This document shows, in pieces, positions 1 through 10,129 of a stretch of DNA of 64,000 bases; position 1 is the first letter of the stretch, and every line of letters starts with the position of its first letter. The stretch comes from Arachis hypogaea (taxonomy: Eukaryota; Streptophyta; Magnoliopsida; Fabales; Fabaceae), in contig NC_092046.1 of NCBI RefSeq assembly GCF_003086295.3, positions 102,775,363 through 102,839,362 on the forward strand. The letters are read 5' to 3'. The notes under the pieces are model-generated. The model made no database searches and was not told the origin of the DNA. It worked only from the letters and a program-made list of their open reading frames with translations. A program made the position numbers and the translations under genes.

Positions 1-317
1 ATGGGCTATCAGAAATGGGGTAGATTACCCCTGCCTGCCATAACTTCTTGACTTCCTTTTGTACCACTTCTTTCATGACGGGATTCAATCTTCTCTGAGC
101 TTGAATGGAGGGTCTAGCATCCTCTTCTAACAAGATTTTATGCATGCATATGGATGAACTTATCCCCTTCAAATCAGCTAGGGTCCATCCAATGGCATCT
201 TGATGAGTTTGCAGCACCTTGATCAATTCTTCTTCCTGTTCTTGGCTCAGGGCAGAGCTAATGATAACAGGGTGACTCTCATCACTACCCAAGTATGCAT
301 ACTTGAGATTAGGGAAG
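1..317 (-). pseudogene. Ty3/gypsy reverse transcriptase fragment (R9)
   Basis: The minus strand is open through about 105 codons matching the N-terminal part of a Ty3/gypsy reverse transcriptase. It contains the conserved stretches HQDAIGWTLADLKGIS, QRRLNPVMKEVVQKEV and GVIYPISDSPW, the same region as residues near the start of the R1 polymerase at 46.9-47.1 kb. The reading frame runs off the left edge of the window. At its N-terminal side it stops abruptly at about 317, next to an inverted-repeat array, so gag, protease and most of a leader are missing. No start codon is expected because this would be internal to a gag-pol polyprotein. Family assignment is secure; the junction is inferred to be a deletion. 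Confidence 0.85.
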
Positions 318-1396
318 CTTAAACGCCAGACACTTCCAGTGAGGCCTTTTGTAGAAGCACGTTTAAGCTTCAGTTTAAGGTTAAACTGAAGCTTAAACGT
401 GGAAATGGAAGAAGGTAGCCCTGGAGAGTCATGTAGTCGAACACGTTTAAGCTTCAGTTTAAGGTTAAACTGAAGCTTAAACTTGGAGATAGGAAGGGCA
501 GCCCTGGAGGTCGAACACGTTTAACCTCCAGTTTGTGGTTAAACTGGAGGTTAAACGTGGAAAAGGGTGGAGGCATACTGGAGGTCGAACACGTTTAACC
601 TCCAGTTTGAGGTCAAACTGGAGGTTAAACGTGGAAGCTTAGAATGGTGGCCCTGGAGGTGTCGAACACGTTTAACCTCCAGTTTGAGGTCAAACTGGAG
701 GTTAAACGTGGAAATGGAGAGAGCAACCCTGGAGTAGAAAAGCTGTCGAACACGTTTAAGCTCCAGTTTGAGGTCAAACTGGAGCTTAAACGTGGAATGG
801 CTCCCTGGTACTCTTCCTGGTTCTGGCGTTTAACCTCCAGTTTGAGGTCAAACTGGAGGTTAAACGTGGAACTCCTCCCTGGGTGGCATACTCATTCTGG
901 CGTTTAACCTCCAGTTTGAGGTCAAACTGGAGGTTAAACGTGGAATGCTTCTTTAGTGAGGCTTTTCATTCTGGCGTTTAACCTCCAGTTTGAGGTCAAA
1001 CTGGAGGTTAAACTTCAATTCCAGCATTTCTTATCCTTCATGATTTTTGGCGTTTAAGCTCTAGTTTAGGCTTAAACTGGAACTTAAACTCCACATGTGA
1101 TATTCAAGCTTCCTTTATTGATTTTGTTGCTTCCTTGCCTAGCCTCTTCTTCCCTGAAATCATCCAAGCAATTGCATCAAAGTCTTGCAAAATTTCATGA
1201 GAAATCTTCCATTCATAGCATTTAAGTATTATAACTAAAACTCATGGAATATGCATCAAAATCATGTTGTTTGGATGGTTCATTGCTTTGTTCTTCATTT
1301 AACCATTTTTGGTTACTTTAAGCTCAAGAAAATGCATAAAACAACTAAAACTAACAGAAAAATGCTAGTGAAACTAGCCTATGATGCCTTGGCATC
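318..1396 (-). mobile_element. Truncated LTR of left-edge element R9
   Basis: Read on the minus strand this begins at 1396 with TGATGCCAAGGCATCATAGG and resembles the LTR starts of R3, R6 and R8 (TGATGCCAGGGC, TGATGACAAGTC). It is followed by similar text about a pause-free AT-rich stretch and then an inverted-repeat array. The element interrupts the LTR fragment R10 between GCATCA and GAGCTCTGCTG. The LTR should be around 2 kb in this group, but here the array abuts reverse transcriptase coding sequence at 317, so the 3' half of the LTR, the primer site and gag are gone. The other end lies outside the window, so no target duplication can be checked. Confidence 0.65.
359..1092. repeat. Array of ten inverted repeats, GTTTAAC type
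   Basis: About ten near-perfect palindromes spaced roughly 75 bp apart. The first, 359-400, has two 20-base arms beginning ACGTTTAAGCTTCAG and separated by GG. Later units use arms of the form CGTTTAACCTCCAGTTTGA (for example near 588, 667, 822, 899 and 974). Spacer sequence between units is short and variable. Any transcript of either strand would fold into a chain of hairpins. An 87-codon open frame at 644-907 is an accident of the repeat. Confidence 0.9.
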
Positions 1397-2313
1397 AGAG
1401 CTCTGCTGTTCTTTGAGTATTAATACAAAGTACTATTATTTTTCTATTCAATTCAAGCTTATTCCTATTTTAAGATGTTCATTCGCACCCAAGAACATGA
1501 TAAATGTGATCATTATGTGACGCTCATCACCATTCTCACCTATGAACACGTGCCTGACAACCACTTCCGTTCTACATGAAGACGAGACAAGAATGAGTAT
1601 CTCTTATATATCTAATACAGAGGACCAAGTCCGAGATATTAGAGTCTTCGTGGTATAAGTTAGAACCCATGGATGGCCATTCCTGAGATCCAGAAAGTCT
1701 AAACCTTGTCTGTGGTATTCCGAGTAGGATCTGGGAAGGGATGGATGTGACGAGCTTCAAACTCGCGAGTGCTGGGCGTAGTGACAGACGCAAAAGGATA
1801 GTAAATCCTATTCCAGTATGATCGAGAACCGACAGATGATTAGCCATGCAGTGACAGCGCATTGGGCCATTTTCACAGAGAGGACGGGATGTAGCCACTG
1901 ACAACGGTGATGCCCAACATACAGCTTGCCATGGAAGGGAGTAGGAATGATTGGATGAAGACAGCAGGAAAGCAGAGGTTCAGGAGGAATTAAGCATCTC
2001 TATACGCTTATTTGAAATTCTCACTAATGAATTACATAAGTACCTCTATCCTTATTTTATGTTTTATTTATCTTTTAATTATTAAAACTCTATAACCATT
2101 TGAATCCACCTGACTGAGATTTACAAGGTGACCATAGCTTGCTTCAAGCCAACAATCTCCGTGGGATCAACCCTTACTCACGTAAGGTTTATTACTTGGA
2201 CGACCCAGTGCACTTACTGGTTAGTTGTGCGTAGTTGTGACAAAGTGTGTGATTCACGTTTGAGAGCACCAAGTCTTTGGCGCCATTGTTGATGATCGCA
2301 ATTTCGTGCACCA
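1397..2313 (+). mobile_element. LTR fragment of the R7 family (R10)
   Basis: This matches the right-hand half of the R7 LTR (about 51980-52937) in order: the GGAGCTCTGCTGTTC block, the CATTCGCACCCAAGAAC block, the inverse of the R5 LTR block around 14200-14600, and the terminal CGTGCACCA. Its left part was separated by insertion of R9 and lies outside the window. It ends in CA at 2313 and is followed directly by R1 LTR sequence, so it is probably a solo LTR or LTR end inserted in the R1 LTR. At 2278-2294 it contains a degraded primer-site-like string (TGGCGCCATTGTTGATG) 20 bases before the LTR end, as R7 does. Confidence 0.75.
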
Positions 2314-2949
2314 GAGCCCTTAGTGGTCAATTTGATAACCATTGACACTAGCCTACTACTAAGTCAATTAGTAGCTAGGTTGGACCTTATGGGTTGCTGT
2401 TGACTAAACCATTTAATATACTTCAAGTATAGAAGTAAACTTAATGGGTTTGGTTCCTCATAATTGTCAAGATATGGTTATTAGACAAGGACAGTGATCC
2501 CAATTCCCATGTCTGGCCAAGAGTTGCTTTTATCATTCATATTTGAAAACCCAAAAATCCTAATTGCTTTGTCTTAGTTATAGTTATTTGTTTAGCCTAT
2601 AATAGAATTATAGTGGATGTTATCTTATTAGTTTAGAATTGCTCACATCTTGCTTTAGTTATTTGAATTAGTTTCTTGCACTTCAAGATTACTTGCTTGT
2701 TAAGATTCCTAGTTTAATTTCTTGTTCATGACTTGCAACCCCGAAATTCTAACCAATGTTGATGCACATGTTTGCCCATTCCTTGTGAGATGACCCGAGG
2801 TTTGAATACTTCAGTTACTTTTATTGGGGTTGAACTTGTGACAACCAATTCCTTCGAAATTTGATTCGCGGATTATTTGTCGGTTGAGGGCTATACTTCC
2901 AACGCGAAAATCTTGTGAAATTCCTTACCGACGGTATCCCGCGCCATCA
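2314..2949 (+). repeat. 3' portion of the R1 5' LTR
   Basis: Non-coding AT-rich sequence ending in the typical CATCA at 2945-2949, seven bases before a perfect primer-binding site. The beginning of this LTR lies left of the R10/R9 insertions. It is not similar to the other LTRs in the window by eye. No second copy is inside the window to define its length. Confidence 0.6.
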
Positions 2950-2955
2950 AATTTT

Positions 2956-2973
2956 TGGCGCCGTTGCCGGGGA
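2956..2973 (+). other. Minus-strand primer-binding site of R1 (tRNA-Asp)
   Basis: TGGCGCCGTTGCCGGGGA is the exact complement of the 3' end of plant tRNA-Asp including CCA, the primer known for Athila-type elements. It lies six bases after the LTR end. Confidence 0.9.
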
Positions 2974-3096
2974 ATGGTTGCATCATATGCCTTGATATTG
3001 GTTATGTGAATAAGTGAATATTGTAGATAGTTTACTTTCTTTCAATACTTAGCTATAGTTTAGATTTCTTTTGTATGTGTGCTATGACTCCCAAGT

Positions 3097-3412
3097 TTGA
3101 TAACTCGGTCTCAACCGAATTCTAGCTTAGCTGAGTTTGACCCTGACATTGAAAGAACTTTGTTACACACTCGGCAAGCTAGACGGCGGTTGGACTATAC
3201 GGCTAGTACTTCGGCCTCTCTTGAGGAGCATACCGAATCACTAGATGGTACCGAGAGTGACTTGGAGTCCGCTACTTCCTATTCTTCTGTTGGCACTACT
3301 AATACATCTTTCCATCCCACAGGTGAACCATACATGGCGGAGCCATGACGGATCACTTTGCATGAGCAAGGAGCTCTGGATATCATACTTCAACCTTTGC
3401 AAGCAAGGTATC
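3097..3412 (+). pseudogene. R1 gag, N-terminal part, cut by R2
   Basis: Encodes the N-terminal portion of an Athila-type Gag: an acidic, Ser/Thr-rich leader containing DPDIERTLLHTRQARRRL followed by EQGALDIILQPLQARY, which normally leads into the conserved Gag core. There is no good ATG in this frame near 3097, so the true start has been lost. A TGA at 3346-3348 interrupts the frame just after MAEP, probably from CGA. The frame then stays open to the R2 insertion at 3412 and continues in the same sense at 44451, where the Gag core resumes. Confidence 0.8.
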
Positions 3413-3786
3413 TGTTCATACCCTGGGTCGAGCTGTTTGACTCGGGATGTTTGACGACAAGTCGACCGACCTCTTCAGGTCAGGATTATCTGACCTCTTC
3501 TCAAAGAGGTCGGCCAAATTGCTAAGAAAAGCCCAATAAGGGCCCAGACAGAGGAACACGACCCAAATCCAAAGGCAGCCCAAGCCTATAGAGATAAGGG
3601 CGGTTCCCTTGAAGATAAAGATGACTTCACTCAAAGATAAGATAAGATAAGATAACTATCTTATCCCCAGAAAGGTCATCCCCTACTATTATAAATACAC
3701 TGGAGCACCCAGGTATAACTCATACTCTGATTCTACTAAAAACCTGCTTAATACCCTTGCTAACTTAAGCATCAGAGTCCCTGGCA
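3413..3786 (+). repeat. R2 5' LTR, 3'-truncated
   Basis: Colinear with 43915-44288 (374 bp in both copies) and starting TGTTCATACC. The 3' LTR continues to 44450, so about 162 bp of this copy have been deleted at the junction with R3. It contains a GATAAGATA/TATCTTATC inverted repeat near 3638-3665 and a TATA box at 3690. Confidence 0.9.
3690..3697 (+). promoter_or_regulatory. TATA box of R2 5' LTR
   Basis: TATAAATA in the LTR, about 95 bp before the truncation; the same octamer is at 44192-44199 in the other LTR. Confidence 0.55.
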
Positions 3787-3901
3787 TCAGTATCCCAGCA
3801 CCATCACGAGACTATGTAAGAAAGCCAAGGTGATCTTCGAAGACAGCAATCCCCATTAGGTAAACCCTGGAAGGTTAGTTACGCTCTAGCATATAACTTA
3901 T

Positions 3902-4636
3902 GTGGCACCCGCCCAACAACAAAGAAGGCCTCAAATAGGGAAAAGAACATCACAAGAAGGACCTCACCAAGAAGAATCTCATCAAGAAGAATACCAGCAA
4001 GAAGAGTACTATGATCCAACCAATATAAATCTGGGCCACATTCAAGGAGCCATTGAGGACTTGGCAAGGAGATATATGGAAGGGCAAGAGCAACAACTAC
4101 ACCTTCAATCCCAACGGATAGATCGTCAGGAAGAACTACTTGCTAACTGGATGAATCAACAAGGAGAGTGGTAGAAACAACAAATGGAGCAGCAACAGGA
4201 ACACTACTCCCAGCTCACTCAAGCCATCAATCAAGTGACTGAAAGGCAAGAGCGTTAAGATAAACGCCTTCAAGAACTCAACCAACATCAGCTAGCTCAG
4301 ACGAAAGCATTCAATGAGTTCAGCGTGCTTAATGAAGGACGGCAACTACATAGGAAAGAGTTCAACATAAACACTCAAGCCAAGTTGAACTATATGTCTA
4401 GGCATATGCATAATTTGTACTCTGCAATCCTTAGGTATGAAACAGTCCAAAAAGATCTAATAGAACAAGAGGAAAGGAAGGTGAAACAGCAGAAGAAAAC
4501 ATTGAAAAAGAAGATGGAAGATGCTGGCTTCTGGAAAAAGTTGATTGGAAAAAGCAAGGGAAGTGGGGGTTCAAGCACTCAAGAAAGACACAAAGAGGAC
4601 AAACAAGAGGGAGAGCATGAGCACCCCCATGAGTAA
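3902..4636 (+). pseudogene. C-terminal part of R3 accessory ORF (coiled coil)
   Basis: A single frame of about 245 codons with two internal stops (TAG at 4172-4174 and TAA at 4256-4258) and a terminal TAA at 4634-4636. It is very rich in Gln, Glu and Lys, with heptad-like segments such as DLARRYMEGQEQQLHLQSQR and LTQAINQVTERQER, so a long coiled coil is likely, followed by a basic Lys-rich tail and an acidic His-rich end. By position it corresponds to the C-terminal half of the 3' accessory protein of Athila-like elements seen complete in R5. No catalytic motif is visible and the function is unknown. Upstream codons (stop at 3887-3889) are not recognisable. Confidence 0.6.
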
Positions 4637-5679
4637 AAGGTGGTGGAGTTCCCTCATTGTCCTATCTTTTTCAAGTTTTAAATAAGGAAAATCATGTATG
4701 AAATAGAACATGTTTCCATGGTAGTTTAGGATTTTCAATTCTGCCTTTAAGTTTGCATTGCTTAGGTCTATGCTTGCTAGTCTAATGTCACTGCTGCATT
4801 TTTACCTTGCTCACTTGTATGCTTGTCCTTTAAGTCAAATAAAAAGAGATGTTATGAAAGACCAGAGTGATGTTCAATTCGTGGAGGAAGTTCTTAAGCT
4901 TGTGGTGTAGTAATTACTTAGCTAAGTTGGTTCACCAACAAGGTAGGAAGACAACTATCTGTCCTGAATCATATACTTGAAACAAAACCCATGAGACTAG
5001 CTAAATAACAAGATCCTAATAAGAAAAGGGGAAAGAAAAATGAAAGTTGAGAAATAAAGAAAAAGAGTAAGAAATAAGGCTAGGCACCAAGGGTTGAATC
5101 TTGAGGCATGTGTCTGTGGTGCTCCTGTATAAAGGATATGCTTGGATGAATAAGCTCTCAGGGATGCCTTATCACTTGGTAACATGGGTTAACTAACCCG
5201 CAATTATCAGCTGAAAGTCCACTATCAAGAGTAACCTTTGCTACAGAACACTTAGTAACCCAACGAGGTGTTGGACACTAAGGTCTCAAGTAAAAAAATA
5301 ACAAACCATGTGCCTGTGGTGTGTATGTCTTGGGGAGAGAGACTTGAGGGAGTAAGTCCTTAGGGGTGTCTTAACACCTAGCACCTTGGACCAACTAGTT
5401 CGGGAGTGCTGGCTGAAAGCTTATCTTAAAGAGTCGCCCCCTCACAAAGCACCTAGTCTAAGAACACAATTAAACCTTGAAAAGACAAAGGGATCAATGA
5501 ATAAAAGTCTCAAAGGGTGCAATCAAGTGAGTATTCCAGGGCATGATAAAGGTCTGAAAGCCAGTGAAGGAATGAACCTAAGTTGCTATGCATGAAACCC
5601 CATAAAACCAAGGATATGATTTCCACAATAATGACTCATTTCTCTTGTTATTTCATTCATCATTCTCATGTTTCAGTAC
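4637..5679 (+). other. Non-coding 3' region of R3
   Basis: No credible ORF. It aligns by eye with 37171-38174 in R6, including AAAGGTGGTGGAGT, the GGCTAGGCACCAA block and the TGGCTGAAAGCTTAT block. A small partial duplication of the text about CTTAGGGGTG/CTCAGGGATG occurs twice inside it (about 5090-5180 and 5310-5400). Confidence 0.6.
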
Positions 5680-5715
5680 TTGCTTAGGGACAAGCAAGCT
5701 TTAAGTTTGGTGTTG
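5680..5715 (+). promoter_or_regulatory. Pre-LTR hairpin and priming motif of R3
   Basis: TTGCTTAGGGACAAGCAA (5680-5697) folds as a stem with a GGGA loop (the closing A/C pair is a mismatch) and is followed by TTTAAGTTTGGTGTTG ending exactly at the LTR start. By position this is where the plus-strand primer (polypurine tract) must lie. The same arrangement occurs in R5, R6, R8 and, with different stem bases, R4. Confidence 0.6.
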
Positions 5716-7895
5716 TGATGCCAGGGCATTTTGGCCAGTTTCACTGACCTTTTCTTTACTGTTTTAGGGTAGTTTCATGCATTTTCTTAGTTAATAAGCA
5801 AGTTTTGGGTAGATAATCACTTACATCTTGATTCAAGCAAACATTGTGAATTTTACATGATTTTATGAGAATTATGCATGAATTGAATGATAAAATGGAT
5901 GATGCATGATCTCATGAGTTAGAACCTAGCTTTGATGCACTTTACTTGCTTGATTTCAGGACAAAGGAAGCAAGGAAGATGCCACATTAATAGCCATGTT
6001 AGTCTAACTAACATGACCATTAACGTGGAATGGAGGCTAGCTTGCAACGTTAATAAGAAAAGTGAACACCAATAATGCCTTCGTGAGCCATCATAGCCCA
6101 CGTTAATGTCCACGTTAACTACATTAACGTGGAAGCTAACGTGGAGGAAAAAGAAAGCCCCAACGTTAGTGGTAAAAGTGAATACCACTAACATTCCAAA
6201 AGGTACAATTGGCCACGTTAAGAGTCACGTTAACTACATTAACGTGAACTCTAACGTGGGAGGAGCAAGGAAGAGCCAACGTTAGTGACACTCACCTTTG
6301 TCACTAACGTTGGACCAAGCCACTATTAGCCACGTTAGTTGCCACGATAATTACATTAACGTGGAAGCTAACGTGGAGGAAAGAAATGATGAGCCAACAT
6401 TAGTGACACTCACCTTTGTCACTAACGTTGGAGATGGCAATCACCACCACGTTAGTGGTCACGTTAATACAATTAACGTGAGGCACTAATGTGGGAAGGG
6501 GCGTTTGGAGTGTTAGTGACAAAGGTAAGTGTCACTAACGCTCTCGAAGCTGAGGCATGCCCACGTTAAGGGTCACGTTAGCTACACTAACGTGGACTCT
6601 AACGTAGGGAGGAAGGGCAACAAGCAAACGTTATTGGAAAAGGTGAATGCCAATAACGTTTACGAAGGACCAAGAGGCAACGTTAGTGGTCACGTTAGTG
6701 CCACTAACGTTGAAGTTAACGTGGACCATTTTGGGTTAGGAATGTTAATGAAAAAGGTGATCGTCACTAACGTTCTCGAACCCACATTTTCACTTAACGT
6801 TAACACCACTAACGTCCTAGCTAACGTCCATGCCTAACTCACACTTTTTCTACAAGCAAAGCTAAGCCTACTGAAGATGATAACTGCTTCAACTCAAAGT
6901 TCCAAAGGCCCATATCCAAGACTTGAAGAGCCAACTAGAAGATCAGAAGAGTAGTATATATAGGAGTAGTTTTGAACTAGTAAAGGGAGCTTTTGGCATT
7001 AGGAGAACTACTCTCTGTATAATTTTACTTTTTCTGCAACTTCTAGTTTTACTTTTAGAATGTATTTCCCATCTTTGTTTTCCATTCCCAGAGCTATGAA
7101 CAACTAAACCCCTTTCATTGGGTTAGGGAGCTCTGTTGTAATTTGATGGATCAATAATAGTTTTCATTATTCTTCTTCTTTCTTTTCTCTTGATTTTACT
7201 AGAAAGCTTTCAATCTTATCCAATTGGGTAGTTGTCTTGGAAAAGAAGCTATTCATAATTGGATCTCTTCGAAACCTTGGAAGAGGAATGAAGAGATCAC
7301 CATGTGGTATAATCAGTGACCATACTTTGATTTGGAAATACATGTGGTATAATTCAGTGACCATACTTCATCTCTTCTCATGAGCAATTAGACCAAGGAA
7401 TTGGCTATTGATCAAGATTTGAGAGATTGAATTATCAAGGAATTGGAATTCAATCACTTAAGATTGCCAAGGAGATCAATGAATGTATTGATTGAGGAAG
7501 AGATAAAAATGAACTTGATCCAGAGAATACAACATCTCCTGAGCCCAATGAACTCCCCATTTCGAATCTTACCCATTCTCTTTACTTTCTGCCATTTACT
7601 TTATGCTCATCTTCCCAATTCCCCATTTAAGATTCTGCAATTTACTTTCCGCCATTTACACTTTGCTCTTTATTTCTAGCATTTACATTTTCTGCTATTT
7701 ACTTTCCCGCCATTAATTTCCTACAATTCTCAAATCAAATTCTGCTTAGCTCAACTAGAACATTACTCCAATTAAAGTTGCTTGACCAATCAATCCCTGT
7801 GGGATTCAACCTCACTCTATTGTGAGTTTTTACTTGACGACAATTCGGTATACTTGCCGAGGGAAATCTGTTGAGAGACAAGTTTCCGTGCATCA
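5716..7895 (+). repeat. R3 3' LTR (2180 bp)
   Basis: Begins TGATGCCAGGGCATTTTGG and ends TTTCCGTGCATCA, matching both R6 LTRs throughout. It contains the AACGT inverted-repeat array, a TATATATA at 6955-6962 and the conserved downstream block with CCCCTTTCATTGGGTTAG. It is about 250 bp shorter than the R6 LTRs, mainly in the array. Confidence 0.85.
5995..6835. repeat. AACGT-type inverted-repeat array in R3 LTR
   Basis: Runs of paired arms such as CACGTTAACTACATTAACGTG and AACGTTAGTGACACTCACC with its complement about 10 bases on. Two arm types alternate: GCCACGTTAAC pairs and CAACGTTAGTGACA pairs. The open frames at 6298-6489 and 6529-6837 are side effects of the repeat. Confidence 0.9.
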
Positions 7896-9780
7896 GCCCA
7901 TAAAAGGCATTCTGCAGAAAACAGATCTAGCCGGAAGAATTTTGCAATGGGCAGTCGAGTTGTCTGAATTTGGCCTTCAATATGAAGCTCGAACAGCCAT
8001 TAAATCACAATATTTGGCCGACTTTATTGCAGAGTTTATAGACACCCCAAAAATCCCTACAGAGTAGAATCTCTACGTAGACGGTTCCTCCAACAAAACT
8101 GGAAGTGGCGCAGGTGTGATAATGGAAAGCAACCAGGGAACTCAAATCAAACTTTCCCTCAAATTTGGGTTCCCTGCCTTAAACAACCAAGCTGAGTATG
8201 AGGCACTACTAGCTGGTTTGAAGCTGGCTAAGGAGGTTGGAGCTCAAAAGCTTATCATCTTCAGTGACTCACAAGTAGTCACCTCACAAATAGCAGGGAG
8301 TTACCAAGCCAAGGATTCTACCATGAAAAAGTACTTGGACAAAACCAAAGAACAGCTCGGATAACTCGGGGAATATGAGGTCCACCACATACCCCAGGAA
8401 CAGAATGCTCGAGCTGATGCACTCTCAAAACTTGCCAGCACCAAACTAGGGGACAACAATAGAAGCCTCATCCAAGAGATGCTGCAGGACCCGTCAATCT
8501 CGGAAGAAGAAAAGGTCTTGGCTATAAACAGGTTTGGATCAAGGATGGATGACTCCCAAAATTAATTACCTCAAAACAGAAACACTCCCTACAGATAAGA
8601 AGGAGGCAAAGAGGTTAAAACGAGAAGCACAATACTACACCATCATAAAAAATACTCTATTCAAAAGAGGGATTTCAACACCACTATTAAAATGTGTGCT
8701 GACTTCCAACACAAAAGAAGTTTTAGAAGAAGTACATAGTGGCATCTGTGGTAACCATCTTGGAGCACAGGCACTTACCAAAAAAGTACTCTGAGCCGAA
8801 TTTTATTGGCCAACTTTACAAAAAGAAGCAACAGAATTCGTGAAGACATGTTCACCATGTCAGAAACATGCCAACTTTCACATGGCCCTGCCAGAGGAGC
8901 TCATCAGCGTAACATCACCCTGGTCATTCGCAAAATGGGGACTCGATCTTCTCGGACCTTTCCCTCAAGGATCAAGACAAGTTAAATTCCTCATAGTGGG
9001 GTTAGACTACTTAACAAAATGGATCGAGGCGGAACCCCTAACTAACGCCACTACTCAAAGAAGTCAAAAATTCCTATATAGAAATATTGTCACAAGGTTT
9101 GGGGTCCCATACTCTATAACCACAGACAATAGCACCCAATTTACAGTGCAGGCTTCAGAAAGTTGGTGGCTGATCTGAACATAAAACACCAATTCACATC
9201 CGTAGAACACCCCCAGGCCAATGGACAAGCAGAAGCTGCTAACAAAGTCATATTAGCCGGGCTAAAACGGAGATTACAGGATGCAAAGGGAGCCTGGGCC
9301 GAAGAGCTCCCACAAGTCTTATGGGCATATCGGACAACTCCACACTCCACCACAAAGGAATCACCCTTCCGATTAGCTTACGGAATGGAGGCAATGATCC
9401 CAGTGGAGGTCGAAGAAGGGTCGCCCAAAGTGATCCACTACAATGAAGAGGCCAACTCCCAACTCCAAAGGGAAGAGCTCGACCTACTTCCAGAAATCCG
9501 AGAAAGAGCTCAGATCAGGGAAGAGGCATTAAAACGTCTAATGCCTTCAAGATACAATCAAAAGGTAGTGCCGAGAGGTTTTGCCGAGAACGACCTCATC
9601 CTAATCTGAAATGATATCGGAACAACTCGACCTGGAGAAGGAAAGCTGACAGCAAACTAGAAAGGACCCTACCGAGTCATAGAAGTACTTGGAAAGGGCT
9701 ACTACAAACTGTCCGAACTCAAAGGGCGAGAGCTTCCCAGGTCATGGCACGCTTGCAACCTATGAAGGTATTATAGTTAG
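7896..9780 (+). pseudogene. R2 polymerase: RNase H, second RNase H, integrase
   Basis: Starts inside the end of the ordinary RNase H domain (LAGRILQWAVELSEFGLQY). A stop (8065-8067) precedes the archaeal-type RNase H diagnostic of Tat elements, with acidic residues in LYVDGSS, NNQAEYEALL, FSDSQVV and NARADALSKL. The integrase follows: zinc-binding His/Cys region ending CSPCQKH, then catalytic D in KWGLDLLGPF, D in TTDNSTQF and E in NGQAEAANK, and a C-terminal domain ending SWHACNL. Defects include stops at 8065, 8362 and 9607, a frame change near 8530, a stop near 8792 and a one-base loss near 9150 between the second D and the E. It is immobile as it stands. Its real product would have been a pol polyprotein. 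Confidence 0.9.
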
Positions 9781-10129
9781 AGGTAATAAGGATCTTAGGA
9801 TAAGGTGCACTCTTTTTCCTGAAAAGGTTTTTTAATGAGGCGCCAAGCCAAGATTCGTAAAATACCTAACTTAGAGGAGTAAAACTCCCACATGTATATA
9901 TTTGCATATTTTCTATTTTGAATAAAAATTTTCAGATTTCCTACAAATCCTTTATCAATACGCATTAATCTGAAATGCAAAAAATTCATCGCCTGATTAT
10001 AAAGCTACAGATCGGCAGAAAGTGAAAATCAAATTTACTTCACGATCATGGTAAAGACCAACAAAGATGAAAACCAAATTCATCAAAAGGTTGACCAACA
10101 GGGATCAAACCCAATTTCTATGAAATCAG
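9781..10129 (+). other. R2 sequence after pol, no gene seen
   Basis: Non-coding, AT-rich stretch between the end of the integrase frame and the tandem repeat block. I see no ORF or motif in it. Confidence 0.5.

Larger units (their letters stand above)
3787..7895 (+). mobile_element. R3: 5'-truncated element, relative of R6
   Basis: Retains the end of a 3' accessory ORF, a non-coding 3' region (4637-5679) alignable with 37171-38174 of R6, the hairpin and priming motif before the LTR, and a complete 3' LTR (5716-7895) ending CATCA. Nothing 5' of the accessory ORF survives. On its left the sequence is fused to the truncated R2 5' LTR; on its right R2 polymerase coding begins immediately at GCCCA (7896-7900). 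A deletion or unequal exchange must have removed both the R3 front and the R2 gag to reverse transcriptase. No target duplication can be confirmed. Confidence 0.75.

Noticed and set aside
644..907. 87-codon ORF in the palindrome array
   Set aside because: Its peptide repeats mirror the inverted repeats; no start context and no family signal.
1572..1904. 110-codon minus-strand ORF, also seen near 52195 and mirrored near 14232 and 24278
   Set aside because: It lies in the shared LTR block of the R5/R7/R10 family and recurs only because the LTR recurs.
6298..6837. Two ORFs in the AACGT array
   Set aside because: Product is the repeat translated; same region is non-coding LTR in R6.
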